Below, in pieces: positions 25,721 through 32,831 of a stretch of 64,000 nucleotides of DNA. A program made the position numbers and the translations under genes. This DNA comes from Streptomyces sp. NBC_01231 (GTDB taxonomy: Bacteria; Actinomycetota; Actinomycetes; Streptomycetales; Streptomycetaceae), in NCBI GenBank assembly GCA_035999765.1, contig CP108521.1, positions 10,726,001 to 10,790,000 on the forward strand. Reading direction: 5' to 3'. The notes under the pieces were generated by a model, which was given only the letters and a program-made list of their open reading frames with translations, did no database searches and was not told where the DNA came from. Within the stretch, counting starts at the first letter, position 1, and the number at the start of each line of letters is the position of its first letter.

Positions 25721-27209
25721 GGCGAATTCAACTGGTCGTCGCAACACCTTGATCACGGAGGTTGTTGGATGGGACGACCGAAGAAGCCGATGCCGCAGGC
25801 GCCGGCCGGGGTGCGACGGCAGTGGGCCGCGGATCGGGCGATGCGGGCGCCGATGCGCTCGCCCGGCCGCCCGGAGCCGTCGCGCGCTGTGCAACGGGAG
25901 TTCTGGCGCCTGATTGCGTCCGGGGTCGCAACGGTCCAGGCCGCCGAGGGGGTCGGCGTGTCGGCACCGGTCGGGATCCGATGGTTTCGACACGCTGGCG
26001 GGATGACCCCGCTGAGCCTGGACGAGCCCACTGGCCGGTACCTGTCGTTCGCCGAGCGTGAGGAGATCGCGCTGCTCAAGGCCCAGGACAAGGGCGTGCG
26101 CGAGATCGCTCTCACGATCGGCCGCGACCCCGGGACCGTGTCTCGTGAACTGCGCCGAAACGCTGCGACCAGGGGCGGGAAGCCGGTCTACCGCGCCGTG
26201 GTGGCGCAGTGGAAGACACAGCGGGCCGCAAAGCGTCCGAAGACGGCGAAGCTGGTGGGCAACGAGCGGCTGCGTGAGTATGTGCAAGACCGGCTCGCTG
26301 GGAACGTCCGTAGGCATGACGGCACGATCGTCCCGGGCCCCAGGACACCGCCGTGGAAGGGGTTGAACAAGCCCCATCGCCAAGACCGACGGTGGTCGAC
26401 GGCATGGAGCCCAGAGCAGATCGCGCATCGGCTGAAGGTCGACTTCCCCGATGATGAGTCCATGCGCATCAGCCACGAGGCCATCTACCAGTCGCTGTTC
26501 ATCGAGGGGCGTGGTGCGCTCAAGCGTGAACTGGTCACTTGTCTCCGGACGGGGCGAGCATTGCGGGAGCCGAGGGCCAGGTCACGGAACAGGCCCCAAG
26601 GGCATGTCACCGCCGATGTCGTCCTCAGCGAGCGCCCCGCCGAGGCCAACGACCGGGCCATGCCCGGGCATTGGGAAGGCGACCTGATCATCGGGACGGA
26701 CAGGTCCGCGATCGGCACGCTTGTCGAGCGCAGCAGCCGTTCAACGCTCCTTGTCCACCTGCCACGCATGGAGGGCTGGGGCGAGAAGCCGTACGTGAAG
26801 AACGGGCCGTCGCTCGGCGGCTACGGGGCCATCGCGATGAACGCCGCACTCGGGGCGTCGATGACCAAGTTGCCCGACCAGTTGCGCAAGACCCTGACGT
26901 GGGATCGCGGGAAGGAGCTTTCGGGCCACGCGCAGTTCGCGCTGGAGACCGGGACGCGGGTGTTCTTCGCTGGCCCGCACTCACCGTGGCAGCGCCCGAC
27001 GAACGAGAACACTAACGGTCTGCTGCGGCAGTACTTCCCCAAAGGCACCGACCTGTCGCGCTGGTCCGCTGACGAACTCGAGGCCGTCGCTCACGCGCTC
27101 AACAACCGGCCACGAAAGATCCTCGGGTGGAAGACGCCCGCTGAAATCTTCGAGGAGCAACTACGCTCGCTTCAACAAGCCGGTGTTGCATCGACCAGTT
27201 GAACTCGCC
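25721..27209 (+). mobile_element. IS30-family element, apparently complete
   Basis: Terminal inverted repeats of 28 bp at 25721-25748 (GGCGAATTCAACTGGTCGTC...) and 27182-27209 agree at 25 of 28 positions. Flanks are CAG on the left and CAA on the right, compatible with a 3-bp target duplication with one change, or none. One full transposase inside. Total about 1.49 kb. Confidence 0.88.
25769..27202 (+). CDS. IS30 transposase, intact
   Basis: 477 residues from ATG 25769 (MGRPKKPMPQAPAGVRRQW). N-terminal helix-turn-helix VREIALTIGRDPGTVSRELR; DDE residues in HWEGDLIIGTDRSAIGTLVE, LTWDRGKELSGHAQFA and NENTNGLLRQYFPKGTDL. Length and motifs are those of a functional IS30 transposase. The reading frame happens to be open and in phase with the disrupted IS3 orfB upstream, so a read-through fusion of 694 codons exists on paper. 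Confidence 0.92.
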   Translation: MGRPKKPMPQAPAGVRRQWAADRAMRAPMRSPGRPEPSRAVQREFWRLIASGVATVQAAEGVGVSAPVGIRWFRHAGGMTPLSLDEPTGRYLSFAEREEIALLKAQDKGVREIALTIGRDPGTVSRELRRNAATRGGKPVYRAVVAQWKTQRAAKRPKTAKLVGNERLREYVQDRLAGNVRRHDGTIVPGPRTPPWKGLNKPHRQDRRWSTAWSPEQIAHRLKVDFPDDESMRISHEAIYQSLFIEGRGALKRELVTCLRTGRALREPRARSRNRPQGHVTADVVLSERPAEANDRAMPGHWEGDLIIGTDRSAIGTLVERSSRSTLLVHLPRMEGWGEKPYVKNGPSLGGYGAIAMNAALGASMTKLPDQLRKTLTWDRGKELSGHAQFALETGTRVFFAGPHSPWQRPTNENTNGLLRQYFPKGTDLSRWSADELEAVAHALNNRPRKILGWKTPAEIFEEQLRSLQQAGVASTS

Positions 27210-27616
27210 CAATACACGTCTTTCGCGTTCACCGCGCACCTCCTCGAGGCGGGCATCGACGCCTCGACCGGCACCGTCGGCGACGCCCTGGACAACGCGC
27301 TCATGGAATCCCAGATCGGCCTCTGCAAGACAGAGTTGATCAAGCCCCGCAGGCCCTGGCACTGCCTCGCCGACGTCGAACTCGCCACCGCGGAATGGGT
27401 CGACTGGTTCAACAACCAGCGCCTCCACACCGCGATCGGAGACATCCCACCCCACGAGCACGAGACCAACCACTACGCTCGACTCCAGCCCCAACCGGCG
27501 GCTGGAGTCAACGCATAGAGCCTCCATCAGACCCGGAGCGGTTCATGCTCGACTGCCGTCCAAGCATGTCGGCGACGGTGTCGAGCTGGGAACGGATCAG
27601 CGAGGGCTGAGCGAGT

Positions 27617-27658
27617 ACGCCTCCCGGGGCCGGGCACGTGCCCGGCCCCGGGAGGCGT
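27617..27658. terminator. 42-bp perfect palindrome
   Basis: Two 21-bp arms (27617-27637 and 27638-27658) meet with no loop: ACGCCTCCCGGGGCCGGGCA... and its exact complement. It lies shortly after a short open end (SATVSSWERISEG-stop, 27610) left of it. Most likely a bidirectional transcription terminator; also a candidate cruciform. Confidence 0.65.
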
Positions 27659-27714
27659 GGGTGATCCTCGGCGGGTCAGCCCACCGCGTTCGCCCGCTCC
27701 TGCGGGGTCAACTC

Positions 27715-27866
27715 CGCCCCCGCTGGATCGTCGAGGACACCACCAGCGGAGCCCTCACCCGCACCGTCGAGTCCGCCTCCGGCGACGTCGCCGCCACCAC
27801 CAGCAGGACCGGCGACACCGTCCTGCAGCTGACCACCGTCCACGGCGACTCGGTGATGATGAGGGC
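27715..27866 (+). pseudogene. RHS/YD-repeat protein fragment
   Basis: About 50 codons read PRWIVEDTTSGALTRTVESA, then GDVAATTSRTGDTVLQLT and TVHGDSV, the beta-repeat signature seen near the C-terminal core of actinobacterial RHS-repeat proteins. Nothing upstream or downstream continues it. RHS proteins carry C-terminal toxin domains, and an HNH-nuclease scrap follows 460 bp later; they may have been parts of one toxin locus. Confidence 0.55.
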
Positions 27867-28139
27867 GGCGGCTCGTACAGGTAGCAGGAGGCGTCGCCGT
27901 CACGGTCGGGTTCGATCCGTTCCGCCCGGCCGGCGGCGGTGCTCACCAGCTGCCCGAGGGCGGGGAAGAGGCCGCCGGGCACGTCGATGTCCTCCTGGAC
28001 CTCGCGCAGGATCGCGGTGAGCTCCTGGCGGTCGACGTCGTCGGCTTTCAGGTCGTCCTCGATCTGGTGGAGGGCGAGCTGGGCGATGCCGAGCGAGGCG
28101 CGCATGCGATCCAAACGCGTACGGGAGCGGCCGGTCACC
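27866..28139 (-). pseudogene. Unknown protein family B, copy 1 (truncated 3')
   Basis: GTG 28139 starts VTGRSRTRLDRMRASLGIAQ then LALHQIEDDLKADDVDRQEL and AILREVQEDIDVPGGLFPAL, a helix-rich acidic protein. Homology-quality sequence ends near GDASCYLYEP where the antisense RHS fragment begins, so its natural end is lost. A second copy with the same upstream gene tail is at 59.6-59.8 kb. Its start overlaps the stop of the preceding scrap (GTGA). Function unknown. Confidence 0.55.
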
Positions 28140-28215
28140 GCGTGGTCGCCTTGGTGGTGGCGATGAGGGCGGCGAGGGTCTCCCAGCCGTGATGCCAACT
28201 TTCTTCACGTGATTT
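28136..28215 (-). pseudogene. Tail of the gene upstream of family B, copy 1
   Basis: Open end SWHHGWETLAALIATTKATT then R-stop. The same tail (AWHHAWETVAVLIATTKATS, R-stop) precedes family B copy 2 at 59.8 kb. So the two genes form a conserved overlapping pair; only ~25 residues of the first survive here. Confidence 0.5.
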
Positions 28216-28329
28216 CTCAGGATCGGCGGGCCACCTCGGCCGCGTGGGCCGTTCTGACGGACCCGGCCGCCCATCGCTCGGCGGCCGATGGGCTGATCCC
28301 AAGCAGGCGCTGAAGGGCGGCTGCGGGCA

Positions 28330-28594
28330 TCTGTGCCGCGAGCAGTACGCCAACGACCAGGGCGCCGAGCAGTCGCTGGTCGCGGTCACCGCTCGCTCGA
28401 ACCGGAGCAAGGCTGACCAGGACCCGGCCGAGTGGCTGCCGCCCGCCGCCGACGTGCACTGCGGTATGTGGCCGAGTGGGTGGGCACAAAGCTCCGCTGG
28501 GGCCCTCGCCTCCGACGAAGCCGAGCTGGATGCCCCGCGGCATGTGGCCATCGGCTGCCCCGGCAAGACAGTGACGTACGAACCGGCCTCATAG
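28330..28594 (+). pseudogene. C-terminal remnant of a DUF1524-type HNH endonuclease
   Basis: The frame reads REQYANDQGAEQSLVAVTAR, SNRSKADQDPAEWLPPAADV, typical of the segment after the HNH motif in secreted actinobacterial HNH-family proteins. A frameshift near 28455 moves the expected RYVAEWVGTKLRWG to another frame, and a second one returns to ASDEAELDAPRHV and CPGKTVTYEPAS-stop. The HNH His residues are missing. Inactive. Confidence 0.65.
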
Positions 28595-28829
28595 CTCCAC
28601 CGCGCCCCTGCCGCCTTGGGCCGCGGGGGCGCTTCGCGTCACAGAAACGCGTTCATCTCAGAAGCTCGGTGGGCCTGGGAAGCGTGGCGGCGCCCGGGGA
28701 CCCTTATATCACCGTGTGCGTCGACTGGAGATGCTGCGCCGCCGGTGAGGGGCCCGGGGCCGCGCACGCAGCGGGTCTCGCCCTGTCCCCGGTCGGCTCC
28801 GCACGGTCGCTCCGGTGTGGGTTTCGCTG

Positions 28830-29390
28830 TCAGGGCCGGTCGAGGGCGTTCGTCACGAGTTCGCGCGCGTACGTGGCGTCCAGTCGACCGGGGCGGAAGA
28901 GAATGCGGTACATCATCGGCGCCACGACCCGGTCGATCACCCGTTCCGTCTCGGGCACTGCCTCTCCGCGCCGCGTCGCACGGCTCAGGATGGCGTCGAT
29001 CTGCTCCGCGGCGTAGGCGGAGCACTGGCCGGCATTGGTGCCGTCCGGATCACCGAGGAGCGCATCCCTGATGTACGCACGCCCGGGTGGAGAGGCCATC
29101 TCGTCGAGGAACTGCTCCGCCCATGCGTCGAGGTCGGCCCGCAGGCTGCCGAGATCGACGGGGTCAGTCTCCGGGCGCAGCCGTTCGACTGCGACGTCGG
29201 ACAGGAGTTCCTGCAGGTCGCCCCAGCGGCGGTAGATCGTGGAAGGTGTCACGCCGGCCCGGGCCGCCACCAGGGGAACGGTCAGCGCTTCGCGGCCCCT
29301 CTCGCCGACAAGTTCCCGGACCGCGGCATGAACGGACTCCTGCACACGGGCGCTGCGCCCGCCGGGGCGCGTCATGGGCTTGGGGCTCAT
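28830..29390 (-). CDS. TetR-family repressor of the amidase/MBL region
   Basis: TetR regulator, 186 aa. Helix-turn-helix: VQESVHAAVRELVGERG, LTVPLVAARAGVTPSTIYRR; a TetR_C_11-like C-terminal domain follows (ERVIDRVVAPMMYRILF). Just upstream of its own ATG is a 29-bp site (29396-29424) that recurs twice in the amidase/MBL intergenic region 1.8 kb away, so this is very likely the regulator of those genes as well as of itself. Confidence 0.93.
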   Translation of the reverse strand: MSPKPMTRPGGRSARVQESVHAAVRELVGERGREALTVPLVAARAGVTPSTIYRRWGDLQELLSDVAVERLRPETDPVDLGSLRADLDAWAEQFLDEMASPPGRAYIRDALLGDPDGTNAGQCSAYAAEQIDAILSRATRRGEAVPETERVIDRVVAPMMYRILFRPGRLDATYARELVTNALDRP

Positions 29391-29395
29391 GCGTT

Positions 29396-29424
29396 CTACC
29401 TTAATGCGAATAAGTTGCTTCTAG
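29396..29424. promoter_or_regulatory. TetR operator, site A
   Basis: CTACCTTAATGCGAATAAGT followed by TGCTTCTAG. Shares the pattern CCTwAAaGC-rAA-n(2-4)-GTTGC(C)TTnTAG with sites B and C near 31.2 kb. It abuts the TetR start codon, as expected for autoregulation. Confidence 0.65.
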
Positions 29425-29568
29425 CAGCCCCCGTCCCGTTCTCCGCGACAGGTGCCCGGGGTGGCGCCGCCACCGCCCTGGGCACTGCACCATCTGAAGC
29501 CGACGGGCCGAGAAGGTCTGTCGGGCGTCCCGGGGCGAGCACGAGCCACCCGGGACTTCCGCAGGTCA
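29425..29568. other. Short intergenic gap
   Basis: Between the TetR gene and the amidase stop. It should contain the TetR promoter; no gene seen. Confidence 0.3.
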
Positions 29569-30960
29569 TCAGGCCGCCACCGGGGCGATCCGCCCCACGT
29601 CGGTGGCCGCCTCCTCGTACACCCGCCCAACGCGCAGCACCGTCGCGTCCCGGAAGGGGCGCGCCATCAGCTGCATACCGATCGGCAGTCCGGCGTGATC
29701 GTGCCCGACCGGCAGAGTGAGGGCCGGAAAGCCGGTGATGTTGGCCGGGGCGGAGAGGCGGACATAGCTGTCGGACACCGCTTCCACGGTGCCATCGGCC
29801 CATTCGACCGTGTCCTGGCCGGACTTCGCGGCCGTCATCGGCACTGTCGGGGCGGCGAGGACGTCGATCCCGTCGAACATGCGGGCCCAGTTGTCGCGCA
29901 TCATGGTGCGGGCCCGCTGAGCGCGCAGGTAGTCGCCGGCCGATGTGAGTTCGCCGGCCTCGAGCAGGATGCGTACGTCCGGGCTGTACAGGTCGGGGAC
30001 GGCCCGCAATGACCGCTCGTGGTATGCCGTGGCCTCGGGAACCATCAGCCCCCACTGGGTGGCCTGGACATAGCGCGCCATCGGGATCTCTACGTCGACG
30101 AGCTTCGCGCCGAGCTCCGTCAGACGCTCGATCGCCCGGCGCACGGCCTCCTCGACTTCGGACGAGACCCTGTCGAAGTAGTGATTGCGGGGAATGCCGA
30201 CCCTGAGCCCCTTCAGAGCTCCGCCGCCGGTGAAGTCCACCGGAGGGCCGGACACACTCGCCGGGTCGCGGGGGTCGTACCCGGCTGTCGCGGCCAGGAC
30301 CAGAGCCGCGTCCCCCACGCTGCGGGTGATGGGGCCGACATGGTCCAGGGACCAGGACAGCGAGGTCACACCGGAACGGGAGACGAGACCGTAGGTCGGC
30401 TTGAGGCCCACCACGCCGTTGAGTGCGGCGGGGACCCGGATGGAACCTCCCGTGTCGGTGCCCAGGGCGAACGTCGCCTCGCCCGCGGCGACTGCCACCG
30501 CCGAGCCGCCGCTCGACCCTCCGGCGACGCGGCTCTGGTCCCAGGCGTTGCTGGTCTGCGGGGTGGTCAGGCCGTAGGCGAATTCATGGGTGTGCGTCTT
30601 GCCCAGGAGAACGGCCCCGGCAGCCTTCAGGTGTGCGGCCACCTGGCTGTCGTGGTCCGCGATGTGCCCGGCCCGGACGTCCGAGCTCGCCGTGGTGGGC
30701 AGGCCCGTGGCGTCGATCAGGTCCTTGAGGCCCATGGGGATCCCGTGCAGCGGGCTGCGCGGTCCAGTTTCGGAGATGTCCCGCTCGGCGCGAACCGCCG
30801 CGGCCAGAGCGGCGTCCGCCGCGACCGTGACGTAGGCACGGAGCCGTCCGTCGACCGCGCCGATGCGGGCCAGTACGGATTCGGTGAGCTCGACCGGGGA
30901 CAGTTCCCGAGCGCGTACCGCGTGGGCCGCCTCTGCGAGGGACAGTTCAAAGGGTTGCAT
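29569..30960 (-). CDS. Amidase-signature hydrolase, AtzE-like
   Basis: Amidase-signature enzyme, 463 aa. The Ser-cisSer-Lys triad is visible: Lys in LLGKTHTHEFAYG, cis-Ser in AGGSSGGSAVAVAAG and nucleophile Ser in TDTGGSIRVPAALNG. A small DUF4089/AtzG-like protein is encoded just upstream with a 14-bp overlap, the arrangement of AtzE-AtzG pairs (1-carboxybiuret hydrolase in cyanuric-acid degradation) and of GatA-GatC. I infer hydrolysis of a small amide or ureide rather than tRNA amidation because no GatB is present. Confidence 0.9.
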   Translation of the reverse strand: MQPFELSLAEAAHAVRARELSPVELTESVLARIGAVDGRLRAYVTVAADAALAAAVRAERDISETGPRSPLHGIPMGLKDLIDATGLPTTASSDVRAGHIADHDSQVAAHLKAAGAVLLGKTHTHEFAYGLTTPQTSNAWDQSRVAGGSSGGSAVAVAAGEATFALGTDTGGSIRVPAALNGVVGLKPTYGLVSRSGVTSLSWSLDHVGPITRSVGDAALVLAATAGYDPRDPASVSGPPVDFTGGGALKGLRVGIPRNHYFDRVSSEVEEAVRRAIERLTELGAKLVDVEIPMARYVQATQWGLMVPEATAYHERSLRAVPDLYSPDVRILLEAGELTSAGDYLRAQRARTMMRDNWARMFDGIDVLAAPTVPMTAAKSGQDTVEWADGTVEAVSDSYVRLSAPANITGFPALTLPVGHDHAGLPIGMQLMARPFRDATVLRVGRVYEEAATDVGRIAPVAA

Positions 30961-31153
30961 CGATGTTCTCCTGTCCGGCCCGGTACGAGACCGCAGGGGG
31001 CGTGTCGGCGAAGTCGAGTTCCCGCAGCGTGGTGATGACGGAGTGGATGTGGTTGGCGGTCGCAGCCACCCGTTCGTGCTGGTCGTCCCCGAGGGTGAGT
31101 CCCGCGCGCAGTGCGCCTTGAGCTGCCTGCTGGGGAGTGAGTTCGCTGGTCAT
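30947..31153 (-). CDS. AtzG-like (DUF4089) amidase partner
   Basis: 68 residues from ATG 31153: MTSELTPQQAAQGALRAGLT then LGDDQHERVAATANHIHSVI, ending SYRAGQENIDATL. The short helical protein with an Asp/His-containing first helix and a terminal PAVSYRAG motif matches AtzG/DUF4089 proteins that wrap around and stabilise an AtzE-type amidase. It overlaps the amidase start by 14 bp, so both are made together. Confidence 0.8.
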   Translation of the reverse strand: MTSELTPQQAAQGALRAGLTLGDDQHERVAATANHIHSVITTLRELDFADTPPAVSYRAGQENIDATL

Positions 31154-31210
31154 GAGAGTCCTTCCAGCTCTGTGCGGTGCATCGGTCCGGGAGCTGTCCA
31201 CGGCCCGCGA

Positions 31211-31238
31211 CGCCTAAAAGCGAATCGTTTGCCTTAGG
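31211..31238. promoter_or_regulatory. TetR operator, site B
   Basis: CGCCTAAAAGCGAATCGTTT followed by GCCTTAGG. An imperfect dyad (AAxGCxAA / TTxGCxTT). 58 bp upstream of the AtzG start, so positioned over the leftward promoter. Confidence 0.65.
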
Positions 31239-31255
31239 TGACGGTAGGACCTACG

Positions 31256-31284
31256 GTGCCTTAAAGCAAACCAGTTGCCTTTAG
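31256..31284. promoter_or_regulatory. TetR operator, site C
   Basis: GTGCCTTAAAGCAAACCAGT followed by TGCCTTTAG; closest of the three to a symmetric CTAAAGGCAAC / GTTGCCTTTAG pattern. 22 bp upstream of the MBL start, over the rightward promoter. Confidence 0.65.
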
Positions 31285-31305
31285 CGGAAGTAAGGGAAGA
31301 TCAAC

Positions 31306-32241
31306 ATGTCCTCGACCTCACAGCCCAGTGCCCCCGCCGCCGCGCAGGCCCCCTCATGGTCCGTGGGCGATCACACTGTGCGACGCATCGACGAAACAGC
31401 CCTTCCCGCCGAGACCGGCCCGTGGCTGCTGCCCGAGGCGACTGCGGATGTCGTCACCCGGACCCCTTGGCTGCGCCCCGACTTCGCCGACGAAGGGGGA
31501 GTCCTCCGGCTGGCAAGCCACAGCTTCGCGGTCGAGGTGGACGGGCTGCGGATACTGGTCGACACCGGCATCGGAAACGGAAAGCGGCGCACCAATCCCG
31601 CCTGGCACAACCTGAACAGCGACTACGATGCGCGGCTGACGGCGGCAGGCTTCGCACCGGAGACCGTGGACATCGTCATCCTGACCCACCTGCACACCGA
31701 CCACGTGGGCTGGAACACACGCTTCGAAGGCGGCAGTTGGGTCCCCACCTTCCCCAACGCGCGCTACCTCACCTCGCATACCGAATGGAACTACTGGGCC
31801 GGTGTCGAAATGGAGGAGGCGCGGCAACAGATGTTCCAGGACTCGGTGCATCCCGTCCGCGACGCGGGCCTCTTCGAGCTCGTCGACGTAGCGGACGTGG
31901 GCACGGACATCGCGCCGGGCATCCGCCTGCTGCCCAGCCCCGGCCATACTCCGGGCCAAGTGACGGTGGGGCTGAGCAGCCAGGGTGAGAGCGCGCTCAT
32001 CAGCGGCGACAGTATCCACCACCCGGTCCAGATGGGGCATCCGGAGCTCTGCAGCTGCGTGGACATCGCACCCGAACTCGCCGCCAGGACCCGGCACCGG
32101 ATGCTCGACTCGCTGGCCGGCACCTCGACCCTGCTGCTCGGCAGCCACTTCCCGCCACCGACCGCCGGACACGTGCGGCGCGAGGGCAACGCGTACCAGC
32201 TGGCGCCGACCGCACCCGGGGGCGCAACGGTCCGTGGATGA
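31306..32241 (+). CDS. Metallo-beta-lactamase-fold hydrolase
   Basis: MBL-fold hydrolase, 311 aa. Complete metal-site motifs: THLHTDHVGWN (HxHxDH), PSPGHTPGQ (third His), ISGDSIHHP (bridging Asp) and GSHFPPPTAG (last His). The overall pattern is like methyl-parathion-hydrolase/AHL-lactonase-type MBL proteins. Transcribed away from the amidase pair from a shared, TetR-site-bearing intergenic region, so it probably acts on the same or a related compound. No signal peptide. Confidence 0.92.
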   Translation: MSSTSQPSAPAAAQAPSWSVGDHTVRRIDETALPAETGPWLLPEATADVVTRTPWLRPDFADEGGVLRLASHSFAVEVDGLRILVDTGIGNGKRRTNPAWHNLNSDYDARLTAAGFAPETVDIVILTHLHTDHVGWNTRFEGGSWVPTFPNARYLTSHTEWNYWAGVEMEEARQQMFQDSVHPVRDAGLFELVDVADVGTDIAPGIRLLPSPGHTPGQVTVGLSSQGESALISGDSIHHPVQMGHPELCSCVDIAPELAARTRHRMLDSLAGTSTLLLGSHFPPPTAGHVRREGNAYQLAPTAPGGATVRG

Positions 32242-32568
32242 ACGGAGGACCAGCATCGCATCTGCCGTCCCAAGGTTCTTGTCCGTCTCGCAGCGCAGCC
32301 AGCCCAGTTTCCGGTAGTGCTCGCCGTAGGGCGTGTGCGAGCCGGCCGGGGTGTTGCAGGGCGACGGCGATGATGTCGGGTCCGTGGTCGTCGCCCCGGC
32401 GGGGGACGCTCTACGAACGGACGTACCCGGACGGCGAGGTCCTGGCATTGGCCGGGGGTCCAGGGGTCCGGGTCGCGCAGGGCGGCGAGCAGCGCGCGGA
32501 ACTGGTCGACGGCGGCCTGGTCCTCGGGGCTGCGGGCGCCGGAGCGTGGAAAGAAACGGCGCTTCATC
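32225..32568 (-). pseudogene. Damaged hypothetical gene (MKRRFFPRSG...)
   Basis: Starts at ATG 32568 with MKRRFFPRSGARSPEDQAAV, DQFRALLAALRDPDPWTPGQ, continues to VRPFVERPPPG and then shifts frame; the next frame carries HTPYGEHYRKLGWLRCETDK and NLGTADAMLVLRSSTD. The two together look like one protein of ~110 residues broken by a one-base change near 32420. Family unknown. Its start overlaps the stop of the preceding scrap (ATGA). Confidence 0.5.
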
Positions 32569-32735
32569 GGGTCGCCTCCTGCGTGGGGTTGGGGTGGGCG
32601 GTGCCGTTGGCGGGCTTCTTGAGCACGCGCGGCAAGTGGGCGTGGAGGTGCTCGACTTCGACCTCGCGGCCCCGGTCGCGAAGTGCGCGGGCAAGGATTT
32701 CGGTGAGGCCGCTTGCACGTTTCCGGACTAACGAT
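32564..32735 (-). pseudogene. Tail of an upstream hypothetical gene
   Basis: Open end SLVRKRASGLTEILARALRD, RGREVEVEHLHAHLPRVLKK and ...PTQEATR-stop, overlapping the next gene by ATGA. The segment before KSLVRK is not convincing and the gene seems truncated where the hydrolase upstream region begins. Two-gene overlap resembles the layout of family B elsewhere in the window, but the proteins differ. Confidence 0.4.
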
Positions 32736-32831
32736 TTGGGGGGCAGTAAGCGGTGAAGGCTGCTGGTGGCAGCACCGTTGAACCCGGAAACCACTTGGCG
32801 GTAAACCTGTTCTGGCGACAAGCTCACGGCC

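Larger units (their letters stand above)
25118..27518 (+). pseudogene. IS3 OrfB transposase split by IS30
   Basis: The 5' part (25118-25720) has HTH_21 (YGVPRITAELRERGERINHK) and rve domain starts (KYVGDITYLPLEGGKFLYLA; first Asp) up to VMHSDRGAQ (second Asp). The 3' part resumes at 27210 with YTSFAFTAHLLEAGID, the catalytic Glu in NALMESQIGLCKTELI and ends FNNQRLHTAIG...AAGVNA. Both halves are otherwise undamaged; precise IS30 excision would restore it. Confidence 0.88.
24756..27545 (+). mobile_element. IS3-family element interrupted by an IS30 element
   Basis: Left end near TGACCCCTGATCTTGGACAC, right end near the complement of TGAACCGCTCCGGGTCTGAT; orfA and orfB lie between. The IS30 copy at 25721-27209 is nested in orfB immediately after the second catalytic Asp region. 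Insertion is younger than the IS3 element. Confidence 0.8.

Noticed and set aside
25118..27202. A single 694-codon open frame read as one fusion protein
   Set aside because: It is IS3 orfB running by chance in phase into the inserted IS30 transposase; both ends of the IS30 are visible inside it.
27617..27658. Telomere-like palindrome
   Set aside because: Streptomyces telomeres have many consecutive palindromes with GCGCAGC/GGA loops; here there is one, without the conserved loop sequences.
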